From Rhizophagus irregularis (lineage: Eukaryota > Glomeromycota > Glomeromycetes > Glomerales > Glomeraceae), in NCBI RefSeq assembly GCF_026210795.1, contig NC_089435.1:1922001-1986000 (forward strand): a stretch of 64,000 bases of DNA. Direction: 5' to 3'. Within the stretch, counting starts at the first letter, position 1; every line of letters begins with the position of its first letter. This document shows positions 1 through 10,539 of this stretch, one piece after another. The notes under the pieces are model-generated. The model did no database searches, was not told the DNA's origin, and saw only the letters and a program-made list of their open reading frames with translations. Both the position numbers and the translations under genes were made by a program.

Positions 1-822
1 TATTGTTTAATTTTCAAAATAGCCATAAAATTATTTTGATTTCATATGTATTTCTTTGTAGTTATTTTACGCTAAAGATAAAAATATGTACAATAAAAAA
101 AAAATCTTAAATCAAATTTGCTGGATAATTTAATAGTAGACCTGAAAATTTATTACTGCAACTTACATATTTATTTAGTTTATTTGTTTAAACAATACAA
201 ATAAAATTAACTATAGGGACGAAGTCCTACTGCATATGGCGGCAAAATTCTAATTACCTGTCAAAGTTTTTCTAACATTGCAAAACACTCATACCGTATT
301 ATTAACATATAAATCAACTTTACTATCATCAGCAGGAAGTATAATTACCATTGCTACTAGTGCCAACTTCCAACTCGAACACGTTAAACGAATTTTCTAT
401 ATTTGCTACAAATTTATTTTACATATTTGTTCTTTACAATTGTTTACCGTCTCCTAGTGTTTTTAGTTTTTTACCTAATTAATTTACTAATCACCATGTC
501 TCAATCGTCAAATATCCAATAGATCTCCAAATTGGATCAGCTCAGATCAGGTAACCGAACTATAAATCTGGGCCAGGCTTTTGACCTACCTTTGGGTTGG
601 GTAACTTTATAATAAGATTAACATAACATAAAATACAATGCAATTTTTACTTTATTACATTTTTGTAACAATTCATTATATTTATTTTTCATATAATTTT
701 ATAAATACTTTATTTAATCATAAAAAATATATTCCAATAAAATATCATTGCAGTAATGTTAAAGAAAATAAATAGTAAATAATAAAGAAATTTATACCCA
801 AGATTCCTTTCCTTTCTTTTAT
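1..822. other. intergenic, AT-rich, no gene seen
   Basis: There is no convincing reading frame. The stretch is AT-rich with a modestly GC-richer patch near 520-605. It lies downstream of the 3' end of the minus-strand kinase and may hold that gene's 3' UTR. Confidence 0.5.
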
Positions 823-2536
823 TCAGTTACTTTTATCTATAAGTGAAAAATAAATTATTAAATAATATTATTAATAAAATAAATCATGTAAAAAAGTTAA
901 TGTATATAAGTACCTAGGTCTAATTTAGTAAAATCTATTGCTTCTATTGATTCTATAATATAAAAAAAATAATTATATACATCAAATAAAATATTTAAAG
1001 AACGCTTTTGTAAAGTAAATTAGGAAATTAATTACCTGAATATTCTCCAAATGAATTATCATCAACCTTGTTATCAGTAGCATTTTTTGGTTCTGGAAGA
1101 TTTTTAAAATTTAAAAGTCTACTCGTGTAAACTGCTTGGGGATTTGTAGTATATGAAAGAGTAGGTCCATTGTATAATAATGATGATGATGTTAACTTCT
1201 CATTAATTTTATCTGCTTCTTTAATTTGCTTTTTGATTTCATGATTTCCAGGATTTTCTCTTGAATAATATAAATCACGTAATAAACTTTTTAATTCTTC
1301 TGCTTTAGGTCGTTTTAAAGGATCAGCATCCCAACATTGTTTAATTATGTTTAGAATTAATTGAGGAATTTTATAATTTGATTTTGGCCTAAGTCCTTGA
1401 CAAATGCTAATAGCTAAGAATTTATCATAAACAATATCATGATAAGGAGGAAGCCCTGTACAGACTTCATATGCAATAATTCCATATCCATATATATCAC
1501 TTTCTTGAGTATATTCTTTTCCTCTTAAGACTTCTGGTGCTACATAGGGTAATACCCCATATAGTTCTTTACGTTCATTTTGGGATGGTTTTACATTCGC
1601 TGGTCGACATAATCCTAAATCAGTAATTAAAGCATAATTCTCTTCTTTTAATATATTACCACAATGAAAATCACGATGAATTAACCCATTTTCATGAATA
1701 TAAGCGAGGCCCTTTGCAATATCTTGTAAAATTTTTAACTTTTCATCCCATTTTGTTGAATTAAAACTATTATTTAAATGTTGTCTTAAACTACCATTTA
1801 TTACATATCCCATTACTATCATAAAATCTCTAGATTCTGGATCTTTAGTAATGCCAAAACAGTGTGTTACATAACCTATATATTTTAAAATCATTTTATG
1901 GGTTCCAATCTAAAAAAGAATCCATGTTAATAATAATTAATAGACAGTTTAACATTTATAATAGGACAATATCTTGAAATTACTATATACAAATAAGTAA
2001 CTTACTTCTCTTAAAAAATCGGCCGTAATATCTTGAGAATTATGTAAACATTTTAAAACAACTGGAAAATTCTCATATTCCCTAAACCAATATTTACTTC
2101 TTTTCCATTTATTATTCTCAGAATCCCAACTTCTTATAGATCCATCTTTCCAAATTGCTTTATAAATAGTTCCAAATCCCCCTTTTGCCAAGTATTCAAC
2201 ATTTTCAAATCTATCATATTCAATCCATTCTAAAACGTCACGACAAGCTTTAGTTTTAAGTTGTGTTTTTTGAATAAACTTGTCAACTTCATGATTTCCA
2301 CTAGTCCAATTTTTGAAATTTTGTTGAAAATTCTTAGCATTACATAACTTACACCAATCATAACCAATATTAGGCTGCTTACAATTTTTGCATTAACCAT
2401 ATTGTCTACAACGGTCTCTTAATTCGTCATTTAATATTAACTTATCAATTAACAAACTTTGTTCTTCAGTTAGGTCATAATAGTCAAAATCTTTTATTTG
2501 TTCAATTACATCATTACTGAGTATAAATTCTTCCAT
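823..2536 (-). CDS. protein kinase (tyrosine-kinase-like type), four exons, one in-frame stop
   Basis: Predicted Ser/Thr or dual-specificity kinase of the large glomeromycotan TKL-like family. My model has exons 2536-2006, 1909-1036, 952-914 and 836-823. Introns are 77-96 nt with GT..AG ends, and the phases join cleanly (0, 1, 1). It spans 486 codons including the final stop. Visible motifs are the glycine loop GGFGTIYK (about residues 118-125), VVLK for the ATP lysine, HRDFHCGN (255 on), DLG in place of DFG (274-276) and APE (301-303). An N-terminal CxxC...CxxC segment (CKNCKQPN, then CKLC) precedes the kinase domain, as in this family. Oddity: codon 48 is TAA (2393-2395), just before CKNC, where a sense codon is expected, so the copy is either a young pseudogene or carries a sequencing error. 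A start further down at 2191 would cut into the glycine loop and is unlikely. Substrate and pathway cannot be told from sequence. Confidence 0.75.
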
Positions 2537-2592
2537 ATTGGATTAATAAATGTGACTTCAATTTTATATCTAAACGGAGTAAAAAAAAATAA

Positions 2593-2616
2593 TTTTTTTT
2601 TTTTTTTAAAAAAAAA
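2593..2616 (-). promoter_or_regulatory. oligo-T/oligo-A tract upstream of the kinase
   Basis: A run of about 15 T followed by 9 A lies some 57 bp upstream of the kinase start. The same kind of T-run/A-run switch precedes three other genes in the window. Such poly(dA:dT) tracts are known to exclude nucleosomes in fungal promoters. Its role here is inferred. Confidence 0.4.
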
Positions 2617-4232
2617 GGCGACCTTTTTAAAACGTATTACAGTTGCACAGCAGCGATTGACAAAATTTAGGGTAATACAATGAAATCATTCAAGAAGTCA
2701 GCTGATGGTCACAGAAATCACAGATTATTAAAGTAAGAAATGTCCTTTTTCGAACAAAATACTTGTTTCACAGAAAAAAAAATCTTGTCGATCATTTTTA
2801 ACGTCGAAAAATACAGTAAAGTCAACCAATATTATTGTCAATAACAATGTGCATTAAAATTACTATAATTAAAATTGTTTGATTAAAAAATTTTTAAACC
2901 ATGTATTATCTAATTAGTTTAATTGCTTTAAATCAATATAAAACTAAAAGAAATATTTTACTGTAATTATATGAAGGAAATTCGTATTAATGAATAATAT
3001 TAATTCATCATTAAAGTAGGTAATATTTATAAAAATTACAAACTGCTTGTAAATAAAAAATAATTATTATGACAAAACAGACAAAACAATAACGAAATTA
3101 TTAAAATTTCCATCTATTTTAATAGTAACATGAAAATTTATTATTAAAACAAATTGGTATTTAATTACATACTAAATATTATCTCAAAATTCAAAAATAT
3201 AATAATTTAATAATGTCAAAAGTAGTTACGCTTAAAGATACTGTAAATTATCTTAAATCAGCAATTTTATCAGTAAAATAATTTTATTGCATTATTTAGT
3301 TTCCATTATCTATAGAAAATTATTATCACCAAAAATTATTGCTATATTAATAAATGAAATAATGAGAAAGGAAGTTATTTGAAAATATCATAACTTTGCT
3401 TACCGTAAGTGGATAATGGGAGGCGGTCAGTATTTTCAATTATGCACATATGAACAAAGTTAGCTTAATAATCAAATAAGAGTAAACTTAAATATTTACC
3501 AAATAGTAAAATTTTATTATAATTAGATTTAATATAAAATTTAAAGTACGAAAGATAAACAAAAAAAAATCAAAAAAAGGAAACTGATTGGTAAACAATT
3601 ATTGCTAAAAAAGGTGTATCTGCTGAGCACGTCCAGGTTATTTCTGCATATGCAAGATCCCTTGACTGAACCTAAAGGAAAAAAAAAATGAAAAAAAGAA
3701 TAATTTTTAATTTACACTCAACATATTTACTATCAATTAAAAGAATATATATTGGTTATAATGATAAATTTGTACTTATTTATTGAACTAACTAACTGTA
3801 CCTAAATTGCACTAGTTTATCATATAATAAATAAATAAAAAAATTCAAAAAAATGTACGATCAAGAGTTCACCCTCCAGACGGTAAAAATAAAGAATTTA
3901 CTTATTATTTGTTATGAATTTATTTTTCCTTATATATACTATTAGTTATTTTTTTCTTTTTATTTTTTATTTTATTGTTTTATCGTAATATCGGATATTA
4001 CCGATAAAATGCTGAACGGGTAATACCCGTTAAGAAAACGGACCGAAGCTCCGACGAGTCGCATATTTGTGTAAGTAACAAATATAACGTCATGTTGTGC
4101 ACCATTATATCTAGTTGGTCAATCATTACTACGTAGAAAAGGTACTACAAAATGCTGTACGTTTGTACCACATTAATTATTTTAAGCTCATTTAATGTAC
4201 TGTATTACTCAACGAACTTTCAACAAATTATC
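2617..4232. other. intergenic between divergent kinase and Sel1 gene
   Basis: AT-rich, with no reading frame I can support. Short palindromic phrases such as CGGGTAATACCCG sit near 4016-4028. It holds the divergent promoters of the kinase (left) and the Sel1 gene (right). Confidence 0.5.
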
Positions 4233-4253
4233 TTTTTTTTTTAAAAAAAAAAA
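4233..4253 (+). promoter_or_regulatory. T10/A11 tract immediately upstream of the Sel1 gene
   Basis: Ten T followed by eleven A end 9 bp before the start codon. The second Sel1 gene (58328) has the same arrangement, including a similar AACAATGTCG start context. It is probably part of the promoter or 5' leader; this is inference. Confidence 0.45.
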
Positions 4254-4262
4254 CCATCAACA

Positions 4263-6677
4263 ATGTCGTATAACGTATTGAATAAAATTACAGATACTAA
4301 TGTTTCTAAAGAGGAAGAAAATTTTTTAAAGGATCTTTTAAAATATTTTTATATTAAAATTGTTGAAACAGAAAATAATTTTATTAATTTTGAATATATT
4401 TCAAATGATTGGATAGAAAGTTACCTTAACAAGTATGATAAAAATCCTAAAAATATTCTTGAAATGATGGAATATCATAAAGAAAGTAAATTTTGGTTCA
4501 CAAGTTTAATAGGATTTTTTTATCAAATAGGTATTGGTTGTGATAAGAATAAGGAAAAAGCATTAGAATTTTATTTGATCGATATTGATAATAAAAAAAT
4601 TGAAAATGATTCTTTAATTAATATAAATTTCAATCAATTACATTTAATTATTGAAAAAAATGAAGATTCAATTAGTAATTTGATGATGATGAGAAATTAT
4701 AATATAATTATTAAAAAATATTTATTATCATTATTTTATTATAAAGATAATATTTTATTAGATATTAAATATAAACAAAATAAATTAGTTAATCTTTTAA
4801 AATTAATCGAATATGATGATTTGGAAGTACAATATAATTCAATAATTTGTTATGAAAATGGTGATAGTAATCTAATAACTAATTATAGAAAAGTTTTTAA
4901 ATTACTTTTAAGTTTATCAATGGATAATAATAATTTGGATGCACAATATAATTTAGCTATTTGTTATATGGATGGAATAGGAACTCAAAAAGATGAAAAA
5001 AAGGCATTTGACTTGTTTTTAAAAGCTGATCAAATTGAAAATGCAAGTATTTGGGATAACACTGATAACATTAAATTTTTTAAAAAGAATTTGGAATCTG
5101 CAGTAATAAATAATTCAATAGCACAAAATAATTTAGGAAATTGTTACAATTATGGTACAGGAACAAAAGAAAATAAAGCAAAAGCATTTAAATGGTATTT
5201 AAAATCAGCTATTGTAGGATATGCTGATGGACAATGTAATTTAGGATATTGCTATATGAATGGTGTAGGAACAGATAAGAATGAATTAAAAGCATTTGAA
5301 TGGTATTTAAAATCAGCTGAAAATGGTTGTACAATGGGTCAAAATAATGTGGGAAATTGTTACAGACATGGTAAAGGAATAAATAAAGATAAAACAAAAG
5401 CATTTGAATGGTATTTAAAATCAGCTATTGCAGTATGTATTACAGGACAATGTAATCTAGGATATTGCTATATGAATGGTATAGGAACAGATAAGAATGA
5501 ATTAAAAGCATTTGAATGGTATTTAAAATCAGCCGAAAATGGGCATATGATAGGTCAAAATAATGTGGGATATTGTTATCATTATGGTATAGGGGTAAAT
5601 AAAGACGAAAGAATAGCATTTGAGTGGTACAAAGAATCAGCTATTGCAGGTTATGCTAATGGACAATGTAACTTAGGATATTGCTATAAAAACGGTATAG
5701 GAACAGATAAGAATGAAATAAAAGCATTTGAATGGTATTTAAAATTAGCTGAAAATGGGCATATGATAGGTCAAAATAATGTGGGATATTGTTATCATTA
5801 TGGTATAGGGGTAAATAAAGATGAAACAATGGCATTTGAGTGGTACAAAAAATCAGCTATTGCAGGAGATGCCAATGGACAATGTAACTTAGGATATTGC
5901 TATATGAATGGTATAGGAACAGTTAAGAATGAATTAAAAGCATTTGAATGGTATTTAAAATCAGCTGAAAATGGATGTGCAATGGGTCAAAATAATGTGG
6001 GAAATTATTACAGACATGGTAAAGGAATAAATAAAGATAAAACAATGGCATTTGAGTGGTACAAAAAATCAGCTATTGCAGGAAATGCTAATGGACAATG
6101 TAACTTAGGATATTGCTATATGAATGGTATAGGAACAGATAAGAATGAATTAAAAGCATTTGAATGGTATTTAAAATCAGCTGAAAATGGATGTACAATG
6201 GGTCAAAATAATATGGGATATTGTTATCATTATGGTAAAGGAGTAAATAAAGATGAAACAGAAGCATTTGAATGGTATACAATGTCAGCTATTAAAGGAT
6301 GTACTAGTGGACAATATAATCTAGGATATTGCTATATGAATGGTATAGGAACATATAAGAATGAAATAAAAGCATTTAAATGGTATTTAAAATCAGCTGA
6401 AAATGGGCATATGATAGGTCAAAATAATGTGGGAAATTGTTATCATTATGGTATAGGGGTAAATAAAGATGAAACAAAAGCATTTGAATGGTATTTAAAA
6501 TCAGCTGAAAATGAGAATGCAGCATCACAATATTATATAGGAAAATGCTATCATGATGGTATTGGTATTGATATTGATATTGCTAAAGCAATTTATTGGT
6601 ATGAAAAAGCTTTTGTTAATGGAATTCAAGAAGCAAAAGATAACTTAAACAAAATTGTAATGATATATATGAAATGA
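4263..6677 (+). CDS. Sel1-like repeat protein, 804 aa
   Basis: Single-exon protein built of Sel1-like repeats (SLR), an alpha/alpha solenoid related to TPR. SLR proteins usually act as scaffolds or adaptors, so no enzymatic activity is expected. Residues 1 to about 185 are a divergent alpha-helical region with one degenerate repeat (GIGCDKNKEKALEFY). From about 190 on, there are some sixteen 36-residue units with the core pattern A-x-N-x-G-x-C-Y-x-x-G-x-G-x-x-K-(D/N)-x-x-K-A-F-E-W-Y-x-K-S-A. The central part is six copies of a two-repeat, 72-residue block (see the repeat entry). There is no signal peptide or membrane segment. The start is the first ATG after the T/A tract, in the context AACAATGTCG, shared with the second Sel1 gene. 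Family assignment is firm. The partner and cell location are unknown. Confidence 0.9.
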   Translation: MSYNVLNKITDTNVSKEEENFLKDLLKYFYIKIVETENNFINFEYISNDWIESYLNKYDKNPKNILEMMEYHKESKFWFTSLIGFFYQIGIGCDKNKEKALEFYLIDIDNKKIENDSLININFNQLHLIIEKNEDSISNLMMMRNYNIIIKKYLLSLFYYKDNILLDIKYKQNKLVNLLKLIEYDDLEVQYNSIICYENGDSNLITNYRKVFKLLLSLSMDNNNLDAQYNLAICYMDGIGTQKDEKKAFDLFLKADQIENASIWDNTDNIKFFKKNLESAVINNSIAQNNLGNCYNYGTGTKENKAKAFKWYLKSAIVGYADGQCNLGYCYMNGVGTDKNELKAFEWYLKSAENGCTMGQNNVGNCYRHGKGINKDKTKAFEWYLKSAIAVCITGQCNLGYCYMNGIGTDKNELKAFEWYLKSAENGHMIGQNNVGYCYHYGIGVNKDERIAFEWYKESAIAGYANGQCNLGYCYKNGIGTDKNEIKAFEWYLKLAENGHMIGQNNVGYCYHYGIGVNKDETMAFEWYKKSAIAGDANGQCNLGYCYMNGIGTVKNELKAFEWYLKSAENGCAMGQNNVGNYYRHGKGINKDKTMAFEWYKKSAIAGNANGQCNLGYCYMNGIGTDKNELKAFEWYLKSAENGCTMGQNNMGYCYHYGKGVNKDETEAFEWYTMSAIKGCTSGQYNLGYCYMNGIGTYKNEIKAFKWYLKSAENGHMIGQNNVGNCYHYGIGVNKDETKAFEWYLKSAENENAASQYYIGKCYHDGIGIDIDIAKAIYWYEKAFVNGIQEAKDNLNKIVMIYMK
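5230..6520 (+). repeat. 216-bp higher-order repeat inside the Sel1 gene, six copies
   Basis: Two alternating 108-bp Sel1 units recur as a 216-bp block about six times. Type A reads CNLGYCYMNGIGTDKNE and type B reads NNVGYCYHYGIGVNKDE. Neighbouring copies are nearly identical at the DNA level, with long verbatim runs, which implies recent unequal exchange or gene conversion. Confidence 0.85.
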
Positions 6678-7745
6678 TATATATATGAAAAGATATGAAT
6701 GAATTATTCTAACTATATCCATTATCTCTATATTAAATATATATAGGTAAAGAAATCTTACCACCAAGAAAATTTATTCAAAGTTTAATAAGAGCGATAT
6801 ATTTATTAAGATTCTTTATTAATTACATAAATATCTGTATCAAAATATGTCATTATAATTCTAAGTTATTAAATTACATTATTTCGGTTTAATACGAACT
6901 ATTTTTGATTAATTGCAAGTAAAATATATTTTTGTGATTACTTTTATTCTAAGCATCCTGATCATATTTTTTTAGGAAAATGTTGAATGTGGTAACTTTA
7001 TTAACATAGAACATTTTTTTTATTTTGAGGAATGGATTTCCTTACATTTTGCTGTAAGTATATTTGTGACAGATACTTTAGGCTTAGACGATGTAGCATT
7101 ACGTTTCATTATTGATATATTAAGAATTTTTTTATTATATAAATAAATGTACCTATAGTAAATTGAATATATTTTATTAATTTATTTAATATTGGTAATT
7201 GTGAAGTATTATTTCTCAGTTCAGTGATACTTTTTTTCAAAAAAAAAATTGCCATGCTGCTAAATTATTTCAAGTATTGAATACTATGAACGAATTACAT
7301 TATACTAAAATAAATTTGTTAATTTACGATTAATAATCATAGACAAATTTCATTTATTTTTAGTATGTAAAACAATTATCTAATCAAAGTGATATTGAAA
7401 ATTCAGTTAGGGCCAGACATTTATTACGTAATATTTTAGGAATGGGTATTTGAAGTTCTTATAATATACAAGTGTAACGTAAGATTATACTGTATATATT
7501 ACGTGGGCGACCAAAAAAATTTACTATTGGCTATACGCATTTTTTCAGGCCGGAATTATGATAATTTCGGCCAGTTTCGCGACCGAGATTACCTATTAAA
7601 GAAAAGATCAACATGATTATTTTGTTATTTCGTTTGCATTAATTTAAATCATAAGTATATAGTAAGTATTATTATTCAAAGTATTAATGCTTTGTAAACA
7701 ACCTAATAATTATAAATACTTTATTGAATTATGTTCATGTTATTA
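6678..7745. other. intergenic with two possible relic exons
   Basis: Mostly AT-rich filler. Two open stretches on the + strand look exon-like. The first, 6976-7146, has 56 codons and a stop after a TTTTTTTAG acceptor, beginning ENVECGNFINIEHFF. The second, 7364-7453, has 29 codons and a stop after TTTATTTTTAG, ending RARHLLRNILGMGI. I recognise neither and they do not join into a gene, so they are probably a decayed gene. Confidence 0.3.
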
Positions 7746-9365
7746 TTATAAATAAAATTCTTTTATAAAATGATCAATATTAATACATAAATCGGAATAA
7801 TATAAAACTTGAATACCATATAATTCAAATTCCTTCACTTTATCTTTTAGAGAAAACAAATCTTCACCTTTTCCTAAAATAGCTAAATATTCGACTCTTT
7901 TCTTTTTAATAATATATTCCTCTATATAAGGGAGAAAATCTTCAATTTTTTCTTTCTTTTTACTTCTAATTACCAATTTCTTAATAAAAGTATTTTGAGA
8001 ATTTTTTAAGAATACTTTTAAATCACTTCCATTGATGATCGCAAGACTTAAATTCAAACTTTCCAATTTAAAAGGTAGAATTTGTCCTAAATTTTGTAAT
8101 ATAGTTGAACTAAAATGGTTATTATAATCAAAACCATAACAATCAATTAAAAGATAATTAAGATTCTTTTTAATATTTTCAATTAAATTGAACATTAAAT
8201 TAATAATCTGATCATTTAACCCAACATATAAGTATAAAAATTTAATGTTGCTACAATATTTTATAGCTAATTCAAATAATTGAAGCAATTGTTGTGATCT
8301 ATATATATTAATTCCAAAATTTTCTAAAGAATCACCAGATTTTTTCATTAACAATTCTAAAGATTCAATTTGTAATATTTCATCCAAAAATAAGGATTTT
8401 AATTTAAATGGCTTAGTAATACTAACAATTTGTTGAACAAACTTAGAATCTAGAGAATAACAATAGATAAAATGAATTGATTCTAAAACATTCAATTGAT
8501 TGAATACTTCATTTAAAACAATTATATTATAAAAATCAATATAATAAAATGTAATTGTATTTAAAGTATTTGAACAATTAGAATTTTTTAAAGAAAATAA
8601 TGAATGGTATAAGGGGAAATAATTAAAACCAATTAAAATCTTTTTAAGATTTTCTTGAGAATTAATGAATTGTGATAAACCTTTTTCAATTGTTGGATAA
8701 TCATCAGGAAATAGAAAATAAAGTGATGAAATTGAATTACAATTAGAATAAATAAATGTTAAAAATTTTGTCATATTATCAGCTATTTCTTCAAATTCAA
8801 GTGTTAAATTTTTGATATTACAAATGAAATTTGGATTTTGTAAAATTAATTCAAGAGTATCAGAATATTCATGTTCTTGATAATATTCTATTGAAATTTC
8901 CAAACTGCACAAATTTACTTCATTTTCAATAAATAATAATATTAGTGACCTATTAATTAATTTTATAAAGTCTGACATTTGAAAGGTATCTTTAATAAAG
9001 TTGGAAGGTTGATTTTTAATCCACTTTTTAACAGAAGAACTAATGTTTTGTATATTTAAACGTTTAATAAAACTAGGATAATTAAATAATGTATGTGAAT
9101 GAAATAAATTATTAAGAGTTACATATTCATCTAATATTGCTTTATTATTATCATTCAAATTATATAAATATATTTCAATAAATTTATAATTTTTAGAACA
9201 TTTAATTGAAAATGGATCTTCCCATAATAATGGAATTGTTAAACGACACCATAATCTATTAACCAATATACATGAATATAATGTTTTATAATCATGATGA
9301 GAATATTGTATAATTTCATTTAATAACTCAGGCAAATCTCCTAAAAATATCTTTGAACATGCCAT
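7746..9365 (-). CDS. F-box-like protein, 539 aa
   Basis: Single-exon member of the expanded glomeromycotan F-box family. Residues 1-55 form the F-box-like region. It has LPELLNEIIQY followed by the hallmark SCILVNRLWCRLTIPLLW, nearly word for word the same as in the gene at 19278. The remaining ~480 residues are a divergent leucine-rich region without regular repeats, which in this family is the likely substrate-recognition part. The frame stays open 17 codons upstream, but I place the start at the ATG at 9365. This gives MACSKIFLGDLPEL, which aligns with MSCSKIFLGELPEL of the paralogue. F-box proteins normally bridge Skp1/Cullin ubiquitin ligases to substrates. Skp1 binding and target are inferred only. 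The C-terminus (SLKDKVKEFELYGIQV) also matches the paralogue, so the copy looks full length and intact. Confidence 0.85.
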   Translation of the reverse strand: MACSKIFLGDLPELLNEIIQYSHHDYKTLYSCILVNRLWCRLTIPLLWEDPFSIKCSKNYKFIEIYLYNLNDNNKAILDEYVTLNNLFHSHTLFNYPSFIKRLNIQNISSSVKKWIKNQPSNFIKDTFQMSDFIKLINRSLILLFIENEVNLCSLEISIEYYQEHEYSDTLELILQNPNFICNIKNLTLEFEEIADNMTKFLTFIYSNCNSISSLYFLFPDDYPTIEKGLSQFINSQENLKKILIGFNYFPLYHSLFSLKNSNCSNTLNTITFYYIDFYNIIVLNEVFNQLNVLESIHFIYCYSLDSKFVQQIVSITKPFKLKSLFLDEILQIESLELLMKKSGDSLENFGINIYRSQQLLQLFELAIKYCSNIKFLYLYVGLNDQIINLMFNLIENIKKNLNYLLIDCYGFDYNNHFSSTILQNLGQILPFKLESLNLSLAIINGSDLKVFLKNSQNTFIKKLVIRSKKKEKIEDFLPYIEEYIIKKKRVEYLAILGKGEDLFSLKDKVKEFELYGIQVLYYSDLCINIDHFIKEFYL

Positions 9366-9594
9366 ATCTGATATGTTAAGCGAAAAAGAAAAGAAGAGGT
9401 TTCCGAAATTCGTCAAATATGGTAAATATTATATATATGGAGCGGCAACTCCGTTTTGTCACACAAATATTTACACAAGTAAAACAATGGGTTTCAATGT
9501 TCTGATTGGTTCCCCTTATTTGCGAAGTACAACATCACATGATAAGCTGATTGACAAAATTGTCAGCAGGTTGTGATCATCAATTAATTTTACG

Positions 9595-10110
9595 TCTCGT
9601 CGTCTCGATATTATTAAAAAAATTTGTGTTAATGAATTTATTTAGTTCAGTAGTGATTACTAATATAAAAATTATTTTTCTTAGTAAGAATTTTTTTATA
9701 ACAAATGAACAACAATTTTTTTTAATAAAAATAGATTAGTTTTTAAGTTTTTATTGAATTTTTAATTTTTCCAATCTTTTTTTAAAACCAGATTATTTTT
9801 AATTTTTTTATTGAATTTTTTATTCTTCCGGTCTTTTTGAAATCAAATTTTTTTTTTATTAATTTTTTCTCTTTTCCGGTTTATAAAAAATTTTTTTTTG
9901 TTTTTAAAAATTTAAATTATATTTATCTGATTTTTGAAAACCTGAATTCTGATTTTTTTTTTTTTGAGGGTCGGATCGTAATTATTTTTTTTTTTGTTAT
10001 TTTTAAATTTTTTCTAACCTTTTTTTCTTTTATCTTTCACCTTTTAGGTTTGGATCACCTTTTTTCCGATTTTTTTTAATAATTTTTTTTTTTTTGCTAA
10101 GATTTTTTTG
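9595..10110 (+). repeat. strand-asymmetric T-rich block with degenerate ~70-bp repeats
   Basis: The + strand is overwhelmingly T over about 500 bp, with few A or G. Phrases such as CCGGTCTTTTTGAAATC and CTTTTCCGG recur at intervals of roughly 60-75 bp, so it looks like a degenerate tandem repeat. It codes for nothing believable. Confidence 0.5.
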
Positions 10111-10539
10111 GTTGTTTTGTTCTTTTGCTGATGATGTAATCAAATGAATATCTTTTTTTTATTTGAATAAATATATTTAATGATTTTTAGTTAAAATAAT
10201 ATGATTTAAATAATTAGGGTTTATAATTAGCAAAGTATTCATTTAAAAAAAAAGTTTTTTTGATATGATATCTGTAATTTGAATAGTATCATCTTAGTTT
10301 TAGCGGACCTTTTAATATAATTAATTAATTATTGTTATATAGTGTCAATACGTTACTACTACTTTGTATACCAATTCCGTAATGTTAATAGTATTTATTG
10401 TTGTTAACAGTTCTCAAATGAATCATCCATTATTTTTTTTTTATTTTTTTTTTAACGAAGTCAATTATTTCTTTGAAGTTAACTAATCTTTAATTTTCAT
10501 CCAAAAGTTACATGTTATGATTTAAAAACAAAAAATAAT

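Noticed and set aside
4010-4070. Possible small ribozyme (paired segments and CCGACGAGTC)
   Set aside because: The hammerhead core CUGAUGAG and GAAAC are not present in the right order on either strand.
5209-6282. Minus-strand open frames opposite the first Sel1 gene
   Set aside because: They are mirror frames of the repetitive coding sequence, with the same periodicity and no independent family signature.
7746-9416. Longer start for the 7.7-kb F-box protein (17 extra residues)
   Set aside because: The internal ATG aligns exactly with the paralogue's MSCSKIFLG start, and the extension has no counterpart.
9837-10079. 80-codon Phe-rich frame
   Set aside because: Product of the T-rich block (TTT codons). 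No believable protein.
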